NCBI GenBank assembly: GCA_021399435.1
Contig: JAJTUP010000003.1
Location: 2,232,001 to 2,296,000 of the forward strand
Length of the DNA: 64,000 bases
Origin: Diaporthe sp. PMI_573
Lineage: Eukaryota > Ascomycota > Sordariomycetes > Diaporthales > Diaporthaceae
Direction of reading: 5' to 3'
In this document: positions 33,067 to 44,770 of the stretch, one piece after another
How the letters are laid out: each line of letters starts with the position of its first letter
Position numbering within the stretch: position 1 is the first letter of the stretch
Translations under genes and position numbers: made by a program
Notes under the pieces: generated by a model
The model's database searches: none
What the model saw: the letters and a program-made list of their open reading frames with translations, nothing else
What the model was told of the DNA's origin: nothing

Positions 33067-34321
33067 TCAATTCCGCATGGACCGCTGGCAACCGTAGCAT
33101 AATCGTCCATATTCTCCAGCGTCCGCGTCTCCTATCTCACCCTTCCACCTCTCATCCCCCTGCTCGTCCAGTCCCATCCCGCATAGGCCGCAGGACGTGT
33201 CATCTCCATCCTCTCCAAGGCGTTCCAGCTTTGCCGTCGTCCGCACCACGTTGGCCACGATGGACGGGTAGGTCGCCTCAACCTCGTCAAAGTACCTGGT
33301 CATCACGTCGTCTATGCTGACGTCCTTGTGTGAGACGACAGCGGATCCGGCACCGGCCGTGTCGGAAGACAGGACAAGATCCGTGAGGGGCGGGGACAAG
33401 AGTCCTGCGTACGCGACGAGCTCGTTCCGGAACACCTCGCGGAGGGGGTAGTAGATTGGTAGCCTAGCCACCTCTCTCCCGGGTTTCTGCGCTGCAGTGC
33501 CCGAGCCGGGGTACGTAGTTGGCGCCGCGGTGAAGGTGTAGACCGGTTGGGGCCCGTCGTTGACCATCCACGGGATCGTGAACCCCCGCCCCTTTGCCGT
33601 CTCCCCCAGAGTGAGCGCCGCCAGCGCCGTGGTGCTGCAGCCCAGGAATAGGGCGTGGCATCCCTCGGCCAGGGCGGTGGATATGAGGATGTGGCGCACG
33701 AACAGCCGCACGATGTCGGCCCTGGACGTCGTAGAGGGCAGGCGGGCGAAGAAGTTGTGCAACCGTTCCCCGGGCCCCTTCTCACTGTCCTCCGGCGCGA
33801 CTGGTAGTGTGCTCCAGTCAATTGTGTCCAGGTCCAGTACGGTGGTGAGCGGTATGCGTCGATATGCGAAGCGGGGATACCGCTCGCTGTACTTGTCCAG
33901 AAGCCTCTTGGTCTCGGGAGGTAATGATGAGGTTTGGTCGCCCATCCCTGTATCGACATGTACCACCACAGGATCATAGGCTGGGGTTGGCCTCTTCTTC
34001 AGCTGGCTCTCGGCGCTCTCGCCGAGCATATTGATGAGCGAGGACGACGACACCCCAAAGGACAGGCCCACCAAGACCTTCTTGGTCTGGGTTGGCGCAG
34101 CGCGGATTTCCTTGGAGGCCGCCTCGAGCCGCTTTACGGCCTTCATCTGCACATACCGGCGGTAGCAGGGGCTGCCAGAATGTTAGTAAAAGCGATTTGA
34201 AGTATCGACTCGGAGAGCGTGGTTTTGCTGACCCGCATGTTGGCTCTGAGCGGATTGTGTGCGTGACTTCATTTTCCTTGCACCGTCGGCAGAGCGTCGA
34301 TCCCTCGTCGACTGGCGCCAT
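33067..34321 (-). CDS. CTU2: cytoplasmic tRNA 2-thiolation protein 2
   Basis: Partner of Ctu1/Ncs6 in thiolation of wobble uridine (s2U34) of tRNA-Lys, -Gln and -Glu, using sulfur passed through Urm1. 397 aa in two exons, 34233-34321 and 33067-34171. The splice joins the zinc-binding motif: CRRCKENEVTH and then CGPCYRRYVQ. A PP-loop-like nucleotide-binding segment follows (KVLVGLSFGVSSSSLINML). HALFLGCSTTALAALTLGET and GFTIPWMVNDG are conserved Ctu2 blocks. A second cysteine set near the end is CGLCGMG and CYGCQRSM. Length fits fungal Ctu2. The kinase gene downstream is on the same strand 339 bp away; no functional tie is shown. Confidence 0.93.
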
Positions 34322-34660
34322 CGTTTGCTTAGATGCTTATATTCTGGAGAAATTGATGACTGCAAGCAACTTCTAGGAACTTTGAAAACTCAAGTCAGGT
34401 TGTGGCAAACAGGATGGTTGGTGAAAACGAGCGAAATTCTTCATCGATTGCTTCAGCGCACTAACTAAATCTCTGCGAGATGGACCGTCCCGTCCCGTCG
34501 GTTCCAGCACGTCGGGACGAGATCGAATCCCACAATTCCGGCCGCCTTTTCAGATTTCTGCCCTGAGACATGTCATCATTAAAAGCTTCTTTTTCTTCAC
34601 ACACGCACTTCTGGTCTTGGCACATTACGGGGCGCATGAGAACAAATCGAACATTCAAGG
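34322..34660. other. short intergenic: CTU2 promoter and kinase 3' end
   Basis: A 339-bp stretch between two minus-strand genes. It must contain the CTU2 promoter. No other feature is visible. Confidence 0.55.
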
Positions 34661-35895
34661 CTACTTTCTGAAAAGAGGCGACAAGTGGTGGTCCTCGAAC
34701 CAAGCCCGATCCTTACCCCAACCATGAGTTATGATATCCCTTCCTGCCTTACAGACTCTCTCTATGGCCTCCGTGTTGCCCCAGCCTGGGACACTCGTGC
34801 CGAACCCGACAAGGTGCGTGCCAACATGGACGGCGGCCCGGAAAGCAAAGTCGTCATCCACAAACCCATAACCAGTCGCAAACCCCTCGATCAGCCACAG
34901 TGCCGCCTCGATGCCCTTGTACAGGACAAGCTCGTAGAGCTCTGCAACCATCTGGCCAAGATCCAATGGCCGCACACCCAATTGACACATCTCCCAATCA
35001 ACCACGAAGACATGTGCTTGGTCCTGAGACTCGAGATCTTGATCAGGAATCAGAATGCTGTAGCCATGATCAGCACATTCAGCGTCTCAAGAGTCAGCAT
35101 CTCAATGATTCCTCACTTTCCGGTCCAGAAGTCCCCATGTATGACGTGCAACTTGCTCTCGTCTTCCAGCTCTAGCTTCGCGTTTGCGATGACTTCCTGA
35201 AATACATTTTCCGACTCCTTGAGGAACGGAAAGTCATCAAATTGCCAGAGGAGGTTTTCATAGTTGTAGGTGAACTTAATCGCTTGGAGCTCCTTATTCG
35301 CCCTGGCTGCTTCCCGCAATGGCTCTTGGTCGGGTCGACTGGACCACTCATGGAAGCTGCGCAGCCATCTACCAAGGCCCTGCCCTAGTTCGAGGACCTT
35401 TGGCCGGTGGTACTCAGGCGTGGATGGCAGCAAGCGCTTGAAGGCATAGTGTTTGATATTCAGAGAGTTGGGCAGATACTCCTGGATCTGGGTGCTCGAG
35501 TCCGGATTGAAATGGAACAGACGGGGCGTTCGAACGCTGTACGACTGGCTTGTTATTGGGGCCAGCCTCTGCAGCGCCTGAAGGCAAGTCTCCTCGAGTA
35601 TCTATTCGCAGGCCCAGTCAGCTTGGCTGTCCAGCCCGAGAGGAAGGGCTTGTGAGCTTCGGCCTACGCAACGCGAAGTCGGGAGCTTTATTGATGGGGA
35701 TAGGGCAACGAAGCCCTCCCCATGTTTGATGGCAATCTCGGCTGTTCCGTCATCCAAAGGTTTCTGCAGCTTGCCCCTAAATATAAAGTTCGCGTTGCCG
35801 CCAGAGAGCGGAGTAAGCGACGTGCAAGCGAATGCGGTCGGCCCCAGTTCCTGAGTGACCTGGGAAGCCATCTCGTCTGCTGTTGGCTCGGCCAT
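34661..35895 (-). CDS. APH-type small-molecule kinase of unknown substrate
   Basis: Aminoglycoside-phosphotransferase/choline-kinase fold enzyme, 369 aa in three exons: 35668-35895, 35117-35601 and 34661-35057. The N-lobe has TPLSGGNANFIFRG (nucleotide loop) and EIAIKHGEGFVA (catalytic lysine). The catalytic loop is completed by splicing to give HGDFWTGNIL, the Brenner H-G-D-x4-N motif. It is followed by FVVDWEMCQLG, the metal-binding aspartate of the I-D-W-E motif. The layout resembles methylthioribose kinase relatives and fungal proteins annotated only as phosphotransferase family; the substrate is unknown. The first intron contains an in-frame TAG, so unspliced RNA would be truncated. The start is placed at MAEPTADEMASQV; an upstream in-frame ATG at 36018 would add 41 residues. 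Confidence 0.85.
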
Positions 35896-37736
35896 GTCGA
35901 GACGGTGGGGATGAAGACGTCGTATGGTATCGGCAGTGAGCTGCAGAATCAAGGCGCGGCGGAGTGGAGGCCCTACGAGGACGACGCAAATCTCCGGATC
36001 AAGCTGTTCAAGATGCAAAGCAGACGCCTCAGCGAAGTAAGTGAAATCTATCTTGGTCGTGGTTTTCTGCCTGGTTTACCAAAACACAGCTGGTTTATAC
36101 CCTCGAGGTGCATGGCGGCTTGGTGCTCGACATGCAGTGGCTGGGGAGCTAAGGGCAAACAGGCCGATGAGTCTTTCGGCGAGCTGGCATCGTTTCACTT
36201 ACCCCTGGGCAACTCAAAGTAGGTACCTACCTACCTTTTTGGGAACTTCCAAGTTGCCGTCAAACATCGCTGCACTTGAGCACGCCATTAAATGCCCCAA
36301 AGAAAGAAAGAAAAGATCAAGTCTTGGTGTTGTACAACTACCAAGACCATTCCGATGTTACCACACATGGCGTTGGCAGTAACTCGCAAGAAGATGGGAT
36401 GCCGAAAAGGGGACGTGATCTGTCGCTCAATGCGGATGCTCGGAAGTCAAGGTTCTAGAACCTCTTGTCGCCGGGATGCAGCAATCGGACATGTCGTTTC
36501 AGGGACCAGAAATCATCAGACCTATTGTGAACCGAGGATCGACAAATAACGATCGTCCGTTCCGAGGATTCTAGTCATTTGGGCGAGTTGCATCGCGTCG
36601 AGTCACCTTCAACGGGAACTGTATCAACGGTGGGGGTTGGCCGAGGGTACACCACAACCCTCAGTTACAGAGCAGGCACCTCGTTATTGGGGCGCGAAAC
36701 TGGTCTGATGAGCAGCATCGCTGTCAGGTTCATCACTTCGCCGACGCGACGTGACAGATCCAAGGCCTCGTCAAAGGCCCCGTCCGAACCTTCAAAGATC
36801 TCTCAGCATGCTTGCTCCTGGGCATCGAGCAGTGCCGTGCTGGGGGTCTTTGTGGCCCGTGTGCCTGCCGAGATTGCCTCAATTGAATGGTCCGCACCAA
36901 GGAAAGTGCTGGGGGCCCGGCCAATGATGATCCGGTCTCATGGGGGTGACTTCCCCACAGACCCACTCAGCGCGATATTGCTTCTTCGGCGGAAGGACCC
37001 ACCCTGCAGTGACCCTGGCCCGCCGCCCGTTTTCTCATGCGCTGTGCCTTCACTGCCCGCAACCTTGTTCTTCTGGTGCCCCCAGCACACCTTGCCATCT
37101 TTGTCACCCTCTCGCGCGCCTGCTTTCCTTCCGCCCAGGTTTCATCATCTCCTCCTGTTTGAGCCTTCTGTTGCTCTGGAGCTTTGGTTCGCCCGACAGC
37201 GTTATAGCCCGTCGCCCTGCCCTCTCCCTGCACTCCTCACTGCCCCGATCACATCAATTCGATCTCGAGGCCCCGACCGGGTTGGCCCCCGATGTGCTAT
37301 AGCCATGTTTTATTTTGGTCAGGGCGCCCAGCAGGAGGAAATACAAATCTACTTGACGCTTCGAGTCCCACGGCGGGCCATCGACCCACCCGCCCAACGC
37401 ACGACAACTCACCCTCGCGGTGATCTACTCGACCTCAGCCTCTCTATTTCCCTCAATCCTCTCCCATAGGTCCTTTGCTGGCCGCCTAGCCTCTCGTTAC
37501 ACAACAGTCCCTCCCAGAATTCCCAACTTGGTCAATCGTTAATACTTTCCTCAAATCCCGAAAAGGCGGTGGATCCCTGCGGCAGGCCTGCGACCGACCT
37601 ACATAGTACCTTGTCGGCGACATCGTCACCACCTCACCGGCGTCCTTGGCTTCTCACTCTGCTGTGCACGCCTCGACTCTCGATTCGGCATTCCACCGGG
37701 CCTTCGGACACAACCACGTGCGCAACCGTGGTCGCC
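35896..37736. other. divergent promoter region, APH kinase / PH protein
   Basis: This 1.8-kb stretch lies between two divergent genes. A gtaggtacctacctacc motif is at 36219-36235. A 296-codon open frame (36579-37469, +) has a composition like random GC-rich sequence and no domain. The last 500 bp are pyrimidine-rich and probably the leader of the PH-protein gene. Confidence 0.5.
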
Positions 37737-38990
37737 ATGGCTGAAATACAAGCGAGGCCGACTGGGCTGGCCGCCAGCAACCCGATCAGGAGGTCTCCTA
37801 ACGTCGCCATACCTCCCACGTCGATCTCCCTGCCCCCACAAAACGCCACCTCGAGACTCAAGAGCCAGCTGTCGCTCGACCCGTACTCACCGGTGAACCA
37901 GAATGGCAGTTTTGAGTTTGACCGAGTTATTAAGAGCGGCTACCTTCAGAAACGGACACAGAAGACAAAGACGTGGAAGTCTGCCTACCTGGTGTACCGG
38001 CCTAATACCCTCAGCATCTACAAGGACGACCAGGAGAACAAATTGCGCCACAAAATTTATTTATCGGACCTTACTGCGGTCACTCTCCTCAGGGACCCCA
38101 AGAACAAACGGGAAAACGTCTTCGGCTTGTTCTCACCATCCAAAAATTTCCACTTCCAGGCTTCGAGTGCCGCCGAAGCCGAGGCGTGGGTCGATTTAAT
38201 ACGTAGCGATGCTAGGATAGAGGAGGAAGAGGAGGAAATGTTTCTGGCCAGTCCCGTCATCCGTCGCAATTCTTTTATGCCGGCTGGCCCCTCCGACCAG
38301 GCCGAATCAGGCACAGGCCTGATCCTGCAAGACCGCGACGCATACTTTTCGAGCTCCCCAGAACCGGTCGAAAGGAGCACGACCACTTTCAGACGCCCAT
38401 CGTATAACCCCCGACGACCATCCACGACTGTCGAGTCCTCCGGTCTCTCAGGGGCCGAGCTGGCGTCACACTCGGACTTCTCGGACTCAGATGTCCAACG
38501 AGTTCACGGTGTCGCAGTTGAGAGCCTGGCGGTCCAATCCCCTCCTGCCGCTGCCACAAGTCCCAGGCCAAACGTCGGAGTCCGCAATGCCAGCCAAGCC
38601 AGTGGTATCAACATCGAACAAGATCCAGATCGAATCCTCTGGCAAGGCTGGCTTCGTTGGCTTCGTAATAAAGGTGGCGTGCGCCAGTGGAAGAATTGCT
38701 GGGCCGTTCTCCGACCCAGGAACCTCATCCTTTACAAGGACGAGTCCGAGTACGCCGTGCAGTTCATTATTCACATGGGCATGATTCTCAACGTGGTTGA
38801 CATCGACCCAATGAGCAAGACGAAGACAAACTGTCTGCAGGTTATCACGGAAGAAAAAAGCTACAGATTCTGTGCCTATGATGAGGAATCTTTGGTGAAA
38901 TGCCTAGGGGCTTTCAAGAGTCTACTGGCTAAAAGGAAAGAACTCGAAGCCAAGATGGCTACCAGCGACACAACCACAAATACGCCCTGA
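37737..38990 (+). CDS. protein with two PH domains, Opy1-like layout
   Basis: Single-exon gene, 417 aa. A first PH domain (about residues 60-160) opens IKSGYLQKRTQKTKTWKSAY and ends AAEAEAWVDLIRSDAR. A Ser/Pro-rich linker of about 130 residues follows. A second PH domain (about 290-405) opens ILWQGWLRWLRNKGGVRQWK and ends DEESLVKCLGAFKSLLAKRK. Both have the final-helix tryptophan or equivalent hydrophobic position. Two PH domains with no other domain is the layout of yeast Opy1, a PI(4,5)P2 sensor; orthology is plausible but not proved. The cytosolic face of the plasma membrane is the expected location. I chose the ATG at 37737 because the in-frame ATG at 37569 adds only low-complexity sequence. 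Confidence 0.88.
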   Translation: MAEIQARPTGLAASNPIRRSPNVAIPPTSISLPPQNATSRLKSQLSLDPYSPVNQNGSFEFDRVIKSGYLQKRTQKTKTWKSAYLVYRPNTLSIYKDDQENKLRHKIYLSDLTAVTLLRDPKNKRENVFGLFSPSKNFHFQASSAAEAEAWVDLIRSDARIEEEEEEMFLASPVIRRNSFMPAGPSDQAESGTGLILQDRDAYFSSSPEPVERSTTTFRRPSYNPRRPSTTVESSGLSGAELASHSDFSDSDVQRVHGVAVESLAVQSPPAAATSPRPNVGVRNASQASGINIEQDPDRILWQGWLRWLRNKGGVRQWKNCWAVLRPRNLILYKDESEYAVQFIIHMGMILNVVDIDPMSKTKTNCLQVITEEKSYRFCAYDEESLVKCLGAFKSLLAKRKELEAKMATSDTTTNTP

Positions 38991-40645
38991 TGAGGGTCGT
39001 CGCACATCATGCCTCACAGGTACACACTGAGCGAGCGCTACCTCTTGTTGTGTGGCATTTTTTTTAATTTTTTTTTTTTACTTGTCTGCAAAGGCTGGGC
39101 ACGTGGCTGGCACTCGGTCTGCCGGTCGCACGAGGAGAGCACGGGAGTATTTAGGTCGAATCATTTTTCTGTACCTACCTACATGTTTTTTCTTTGTTGA
39201 AAACATGCATGTGATGCACACATGCCCCTGTATTTACGAATCTATGAACGATGAATATTGATACCATCCCCAAGGGAAACCCGGCAAGGCCACCACTAGT
39301 CTACTAGTCCCACATGGCACGGGTCTGTTGCACCTGCAGGTCCATATCTTGTGGTATCTAAATTTATCGCCGTACGAGCGTGATCTACCGCCAGCTCAAC
39401 CTAGCAGTAGCGTGGCACTGATACTACGTGCTGTATGGGTAGTTTATCTGATCGGGAGAAGTTGTGATAATGAAGCTCGCAATATTGTGCTGGTCGGAAG
39501 CTTTGCACCAAATGTGGTAGCTGTGGGAGAATGCGGACACGGGCAGACGAGCAGGCGTTTACTGCTTGTTAGTCCCACGGCCAGGAACAGCTCCGAGTAG
39601 CAGCGGTTCATTAACTTGCAAGGAAGCTGAGCAAAACTAGGAGGCAGGCCTCACGAACCCCTCTGTCCACTTAGATGGCGCCGTTGGCCTCCTCCACCCC
39701 CCCCTCCACACACCATCTCGGAACAGCCTGCATGGGTGTGGCAGGTCTGCCCATCTCTGCCATTTCACATGAGCCCCAATGAGATGCAACAACAGACCAT
39801 GAGGACAGCCCCGCGTGCGGTAGATCAGACGAATGCCGCGATGTTATGCAAGGAAAACGGGCACTCAGGCGCTCTGCCGTCACCCACCATGCACCATGCA
39901 CCTCCACCTTGTGGCTCCCTCCCCCTGGTTCTGCATTCATGCGGGCCTGATATTCGGTCCCATACCCAGCCTTCTCCCTCCCCCTCCCCTGGGGTAACTA
40001 GCTGATAGGCGAGTTGTCGCCGCCACCTCCCGCTTGGCTCCTCTCCTCGGGGGGAAGGTGGTGAGTCCCAAGAGATGCTCTGCTGCCGAATCATGTATGT
40101 CGGTCACGATGGCCCGTGGGCGGGCACGACTAGCTGGCAGGTGGTCCTCTTGGGAAAGGTGCAGGCGCATTGCTCAGCTGGGGAGTGACTGGCCAACGAA
40201 TAAATACTCGGTAGACTACTTACTTACTTGCTATATCTTCAAAGTACGGATCCCGCGATGTCGTCGGTCTGCGGTCTGTGAGCTTTCACTGACTACTCGC
40301 TCGCTCGCTCTGTAGTGCGGGCTACCTCATTATTTACTTGCCCGTCACTCGACTCGCTTCACAACCCGTATCTCCAGCAATATTTTGACATTGTCAAATT
40401 CTCCGCGTACACATGGAATTTTAGCTTCATGTCCGGTCTTTTGGACTGACATGAAGGTCTCTTTTCACCCGACTTCTGTGAATAGCCAACCGCACCATCT
40501 TTAAGACATCGACCTGGCTCGACCACACAATCTCCCAATACATTTTTTCTGACCCAAGTTCCCATACTCAGGGTAAGATCACCACCATTCACCAATACCG
40601 CTTTCTTCGCCAAACGCAAGTATATAAACAAGACTCGGTCCAGTC
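38991..40645. other. intergenic: PH-protein 3' side and GH5 promoter
   Basis: This 1.65-kb stretch holds poly-T tracts at about 39058-39079, a tacctacctac motif at about 39171-39183, actagtctactagt at about 39297-39310, and tetranucleotide runs (tact)n and (tcgc)n at 40210-40315. A tatataaa lies at 40621-40628, only 18 bp before the GH5 start, so it is too close to be its TATA box if the start is right. No further gene. Confidence 0.5.
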
Positions 40646-42082
40646 ATGGGTCTACTCCTGCCTCTTCTACTGGCTCTCCTAGCCCTCGCCAACTCCGCCT
40701 TCGCCGCCCCAAATGTTCCCCTCTCGACGACCAGCCGCTGGATTGTCGACTCTGGCGGCGAGCGCGTCAAGCTCCGCTGTGTGAACTGGGCGGGCCACAT
40801 GGAGACCAACCTGCCCGAGGGCCTCCACAAACAATCCATCAGCTACCTCGCCGACTGGATCGCAGGCCAGGGGTTCAACTGTGTCCGTCTGACATACTCG
40901 ATCGATTGGGCGCTGAATCCCACAAAGCCCGTCGCCGACGCCTTCAGAGATGCCGCCCCCGCCGCACAAGTGTCGACTGAGTCCATGCTAGGTCTTTACT
41001 CCCAGGCCCTGGAGAAGAACCCTTCCCTGCAAAACGCCACAACCCAGGATGTCTTTGGGGAGGTTATCGATCAGCTGTGGGATAGGGGCGTCATGACCAG
41101 TAAGTAGTCCTCTTTCCGTCTCCAGGGGAGGCCGTCTGTCGTAAGAGTAGTCTGCCTTCCAAGTTCTTTCGCCAGGCTGCGATATTCGAGACAGACTGCC
41201 GGCACATGGTGTCCTCGTCCACCCCTCCCCCTTTCTGCATAGACCACTGCCTCGATGCCATGATAGCTGACTCATGATGCCGCAGTCCTTGACAACCACC
41301 TCTCTAGGGCCGGCTGGTGCTGCAACCTGACGGATGGAAACGGATGGTGGGACGAGGCCGAGGGTCACAACGACCAAATCTCGCGGTTCTTCAAGACCGC
41401 CCAGTGGCTCGAAGGCCTCCAGGCAGTCGCAGCGTGGAGCTCCTCACGCAAGGGCGTCGTGGGGTTGTCGCTGAGGAACGAAGTCAGGCAGGGCATTGTC
41501 CAGGTCGTCGGGCTCGGGGACTGGTACACTCTCATGAAGAAGGGTGCGCAGGCGGTACACTCGGCGAATCCTGACGCGCTGGTCATAGTCGGGGGCGTCA
41601 ACTCGGCGACGGACCTGGCCCACAACAGGAAGGACAGCCTCGACTTCTCAGGGTGGAGCGGCAAGCACGTGTGGGAGTTCCACGCGTACGAGTTCACCGT
41701 GACGTTCCACGTCAACTTCGGCCTCTGCGCCCTCCGCAAGGCCGCATGGGGCACTTTCGACGGGTTCCTCCTCACACAGGGCAAGGAGTACACGGCGCCG
41801 CTAATCCTAAGCGAGTTCGGCGTGGGCATGAGCGGCGGCCCCAACGACGGCCTCAGCGACGCGGACCACAGCTACCTCTCGTGCCTGACCGGCTACATGG
41901 CCAGCAACGACGCCGAATGGGCCGTGTGGGCGCTGCAGGGGACATACTATGCCCGCAACGGGCAGACGGATTATGACGAGACCTGGGGTTTGCTGGACAA
42001 GGACTGGACGACGTGGCGCAACTCAAAGTTCCCTGGAATGTTGGGCCAGATGTGGAACGTCAGCCAGGGACCATCGCAATGA
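40646..42082 (+). CDS. secreted glycoside hydrolase family 5 protein
   Basis: A 416-aa secreted glycosidase in two exons, 40646-41099 and 41286-42082; the splice completes MTILDNHLSRAGWCCNLTDG. Signal peptide MGLLLPLLLALLALANSAFA is clear, with cleavage before APNVPL. GH5 features are the barrel start VKLRCVNWAGHMETNLPEGL, FNCVRLTYS, the conserved His (ILDNHLS) and the acid/base Glu in GVVGLSLRNEVRQ. Later come HVWEFHAYEF and the nucleophile in LILSEFGVGMSGG. The acid/base motif is R-N-E-V rather than the usual N-E-P, as in the subfamily often annotated glycoside hydrolase family 5/cellulase-like. The exact polysaccharide (beta-glucan, mannan or other) cannot be told from this. Confidence 0.9.
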
Positions 42083-42737
42083 CGGTCGGGTCATCAGCGA
42101 CAGGGTGTAGATATTAGTTTGATTCTGTTTGACGACTTGCAAGTCAGCACAGCATCTAGATAGAGCAGTCAGCCCTCAATCAGTCACATTACTTTTTTGG
42201 GTCCACACACTGCGTGACAGGCCAGGCCACTGCCCTCTTGCACATTATGAAATTGTGCCATGAAACAACATTGACTTCCCCATGTTGTGTGCCGCACGAA
42301 TTGCAGGAACGCCAATTGTTTGTTCAAGTACGCAAGCACAAAAGTTGAGAAGGACATACCAATGCAGAGGGTGTTCTCCTGATGGTGACAGGGTTCGCAG
42401 TGGAAAGATCATCAATAGCTATCATCATTTCTTTCCTGCCAGGCATCATTTTCAACAGGTTCAGCATAGAAGATGACTCTGCCTGTGGAATGATGTCAAA
42501 TATGACCTCTCACTTTGTCACTCAAGCAAGGGACAAGGTATGGGGGAAGCGAGGAGACGTGATTTCACTCCGATCAAAGAGGGCTGAGATCGCGGCCGTG
42601 GTCTTGATATAAAGCATTACAGTCACCGTAATCTACCGCAAGCTTGGTTGGTTCGGTTCATTGAGATATTAGGTTGAGCAACGATGCCGATTTGTCTGCA
42701 TCGCTCAGTCAGGCCCGGCCCCCACGTCCCCGGGCCC
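42083..42737. other. convergent 3' region, GH5 / coiled-coil protein
   Basis: A 655-bp stretch with the 3' untranslated regions of two convergent genes. It is AT-richer than the coding flanks. No gene seen. Confidence 0.6.
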
Positions 42738-43966
42738 TCACTCGAACGTGTCGAAGGCGAAGTCATCGTTCATGAATTCATTCATGCTGTTCATGCTGTT
42801 GAAGTTGTCATCGAAATTTGTGTTGGACTCTCCACTCAGGTCAAAGAAGCGGTCAAGGTCGTCCATGCTGGTGTCGTTCTTGCTGTTATTGTTGTTGCTG
42901 ACAGGATCGGTATTCCCAACCGAGACTTGTCCCCCTAAGCCCAGGTTATCAAGGCCACTTGCCGTGTTGTCGAAGCTTGTCAAGTCCATGGTGACGTCCT
43001 GGGCAGCCGGCTCCGCTTGGGGCTCGTTATTGACCGGGTCGAGGGTGAAGGTCGCGTTGGTAAAGGAGTTGTGAGCTGGCTGCTGGGCTGGGACGGGAGC
43101 CGGAACCACAGCGGATGCGGCCGGCGGCGCGGTGGCAGGAGCTGTCTGCTTCTGGGAGTTGACCAGCGGGGATGGCTTGGTCGCCGGGCGAGCAGAGGGT
43201 GGGCCTGATTTGGGTGCTGGCTTTGGAGACGGGCGCTTCGGCTCAGTGGGTTTGACAGGATGAAAAGGCACGGCAGTCGCGGCTTGCGTAGGAGTGCCCA
43301 TGCCCATGTCGGGAAAGGGGGCGACCGGCTTGGTTTCTGGTATCTTGGGCGTTGGTCGATTCTGCATGAATGGGGACACAGAGGCCATCATAGGAGCGAT
43401 CGGGACGGATGCCTGCTCGACCTTGGGAGGATCCAGGTCGATGACCATGGGTGCTGGTGGTTGAGCTGGTTCAGGGGCAGCAGCCTTCTGTCGATCCTGC
43501 AACTTCTGGAGGTCCCGCATGAAGACCGCTTTGGCGCGCATCTGTTGGCAAATCAGCCTCAGTCCGGGCAGCTCGAGGCCTCACCGTATGAGGCACGGGT
43601 GTGCGCCCGCAGATGCTCGCATGTTTGGCAACAGGTAGGGGATCCGTGGCTTACGATTTCCATCTCCATCTCATCAAGAGTTGAGTGAAAGCTGTCGGTG
43701 GCTTCTCCCATTTTCTTCTCCGCATTTAGAATGATCTGGGGCATACGCTCTGAACGCTGAGCACGAGCTTGAAAGGTCCTGCCCATCTGCACCAACTGGA
43801 GGACGATGATGGTCAGCAACCCCAAGAAACAGCACAGGCCATGCCATGCCATGCCACGTCGTGTCAGGGTATCATGTGTGCGTGTTCTTACGATCTCGTT
43901 TAATTGCTTCTCGAGTTTGTCGGCCAGATGGCCCTGCCCCTTGCCAGACTGCACAGTTGCCGCCAT
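42738..43966 (-). CDS. coiled-coil protein with acidic tail, possible Mediator tail subunit
   Basis: A 339-aa protein in three exons: 43892-43966, 43655-43795 and 42738-43541. The N-terminal 100 residues are helical (GHLADKLEKQLNEI, MGRTFQARAQRSERMPQIIL, EEMEIMRAKAVFMRDLQKLQ-like segments). The middle is a Pro/Ala/Lys-rich disordered stretch. The C-terminus is Asn- and Asp-rich with aromatic residues (SMDDLDRFFDLSGESNTNFD and NDDFAFDTFE). A helical N-terminus with a long disordered tail resembles fungal Med2/Med29, but I cannot align it convincingly. The acidic-aromatic tail looks like an activation domain. An in-frame ATG at 44041 would add 25 residues. Confidence 0.6.
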
Positions 43967-44770
43967 CTTGCCGTCAGACGAAGTCAATGTTTGACCACGG
44001 TTGGTCTCCGCCAGAGAATTATCGTTGTGGGGGAAGAGCAAGGGATTGAATGACTAAATTGCCAATCTGTATGAAAATCACAGAGACGATAGCTAGAAAG
44101 AAGAAAAGAAAAGTGCAAGATGGCAATGATTGGTGCAGTTGGCGGCGAGGCGCTGAGACGAAACCCTCCGTGAGCTTCCAACGGGGTGAACAACGGCTGG
44201 GTGAGTGAGCAAGGCAAGGACGGTGAGGAGGAGCTGAGCTCCAAGGCGCCACACAACAGGCTTGCGGGTTGACCGTGGGCGAGCGTCTGTGCTCGAAGTT
44301 GTAAGCCCGTCAACTGGGCTGCTTCTGGCCACGACAAAAGTCACAGGCGAACGATCGCACGCCGCTTGTTGTGATATTGACGAAGGAAGACGAGCGTAAG
44401 AAATCCACCAGACTGTCGGCAAGGTCATGAATCCATAACGGAGCACAGACAGACAGACGGGGCGACCTGGGTTGGGGTTTCGTATTCGCACGGCCTGGGC
44501 CCTGTGCATTTACAGCGACCCTCCATCTAAGCTCGAGTCCAACTGTACTAGTAACCTAGGTACTACCTAGGTACTCAGTGACCTGCCTAAACTGGTTGTC
44601 GTCAGGCGACGGCAGTGCAGTGCAGTGCAGGGTAAACAACCGTCGTTGCTTCCGTGACAGTTGTTATCAACAACAGCGCGAACTCCGGCAACTGTCCATC
44701 CTCAGACACCTTTCAACGCTCCATCACAACCACCAGGGGGGAATTGTACTCTGCAATTCTATAATTCGAC
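43967..44770. other. divergent promoter region, coiled-coil protein / peptidase
   Basis: This 804-bp stretch separates two divergent start codons. It holds an exact 11-bp tandem duplication (acctaggtact twice, 44556-44577) and a (gtgca)n run near 44614-44628. No gene seen. Confidence 0.6.

Noticed and set aside
36579..37469. 296-codon open frame in the gap before the PH-domain gene
   Set aside because: Composition is that of random GC-rich sequence with Pro/Ser/Arg runs; no domain, no splice logic, and it sits where the PH-gene promoter should be.
40621..40628. TATA box of the GH5 gene
   Set aside because: It is only 18 bp before the start codon that begins a perfect signal peptide, so transcription from it would start inside the coding region.
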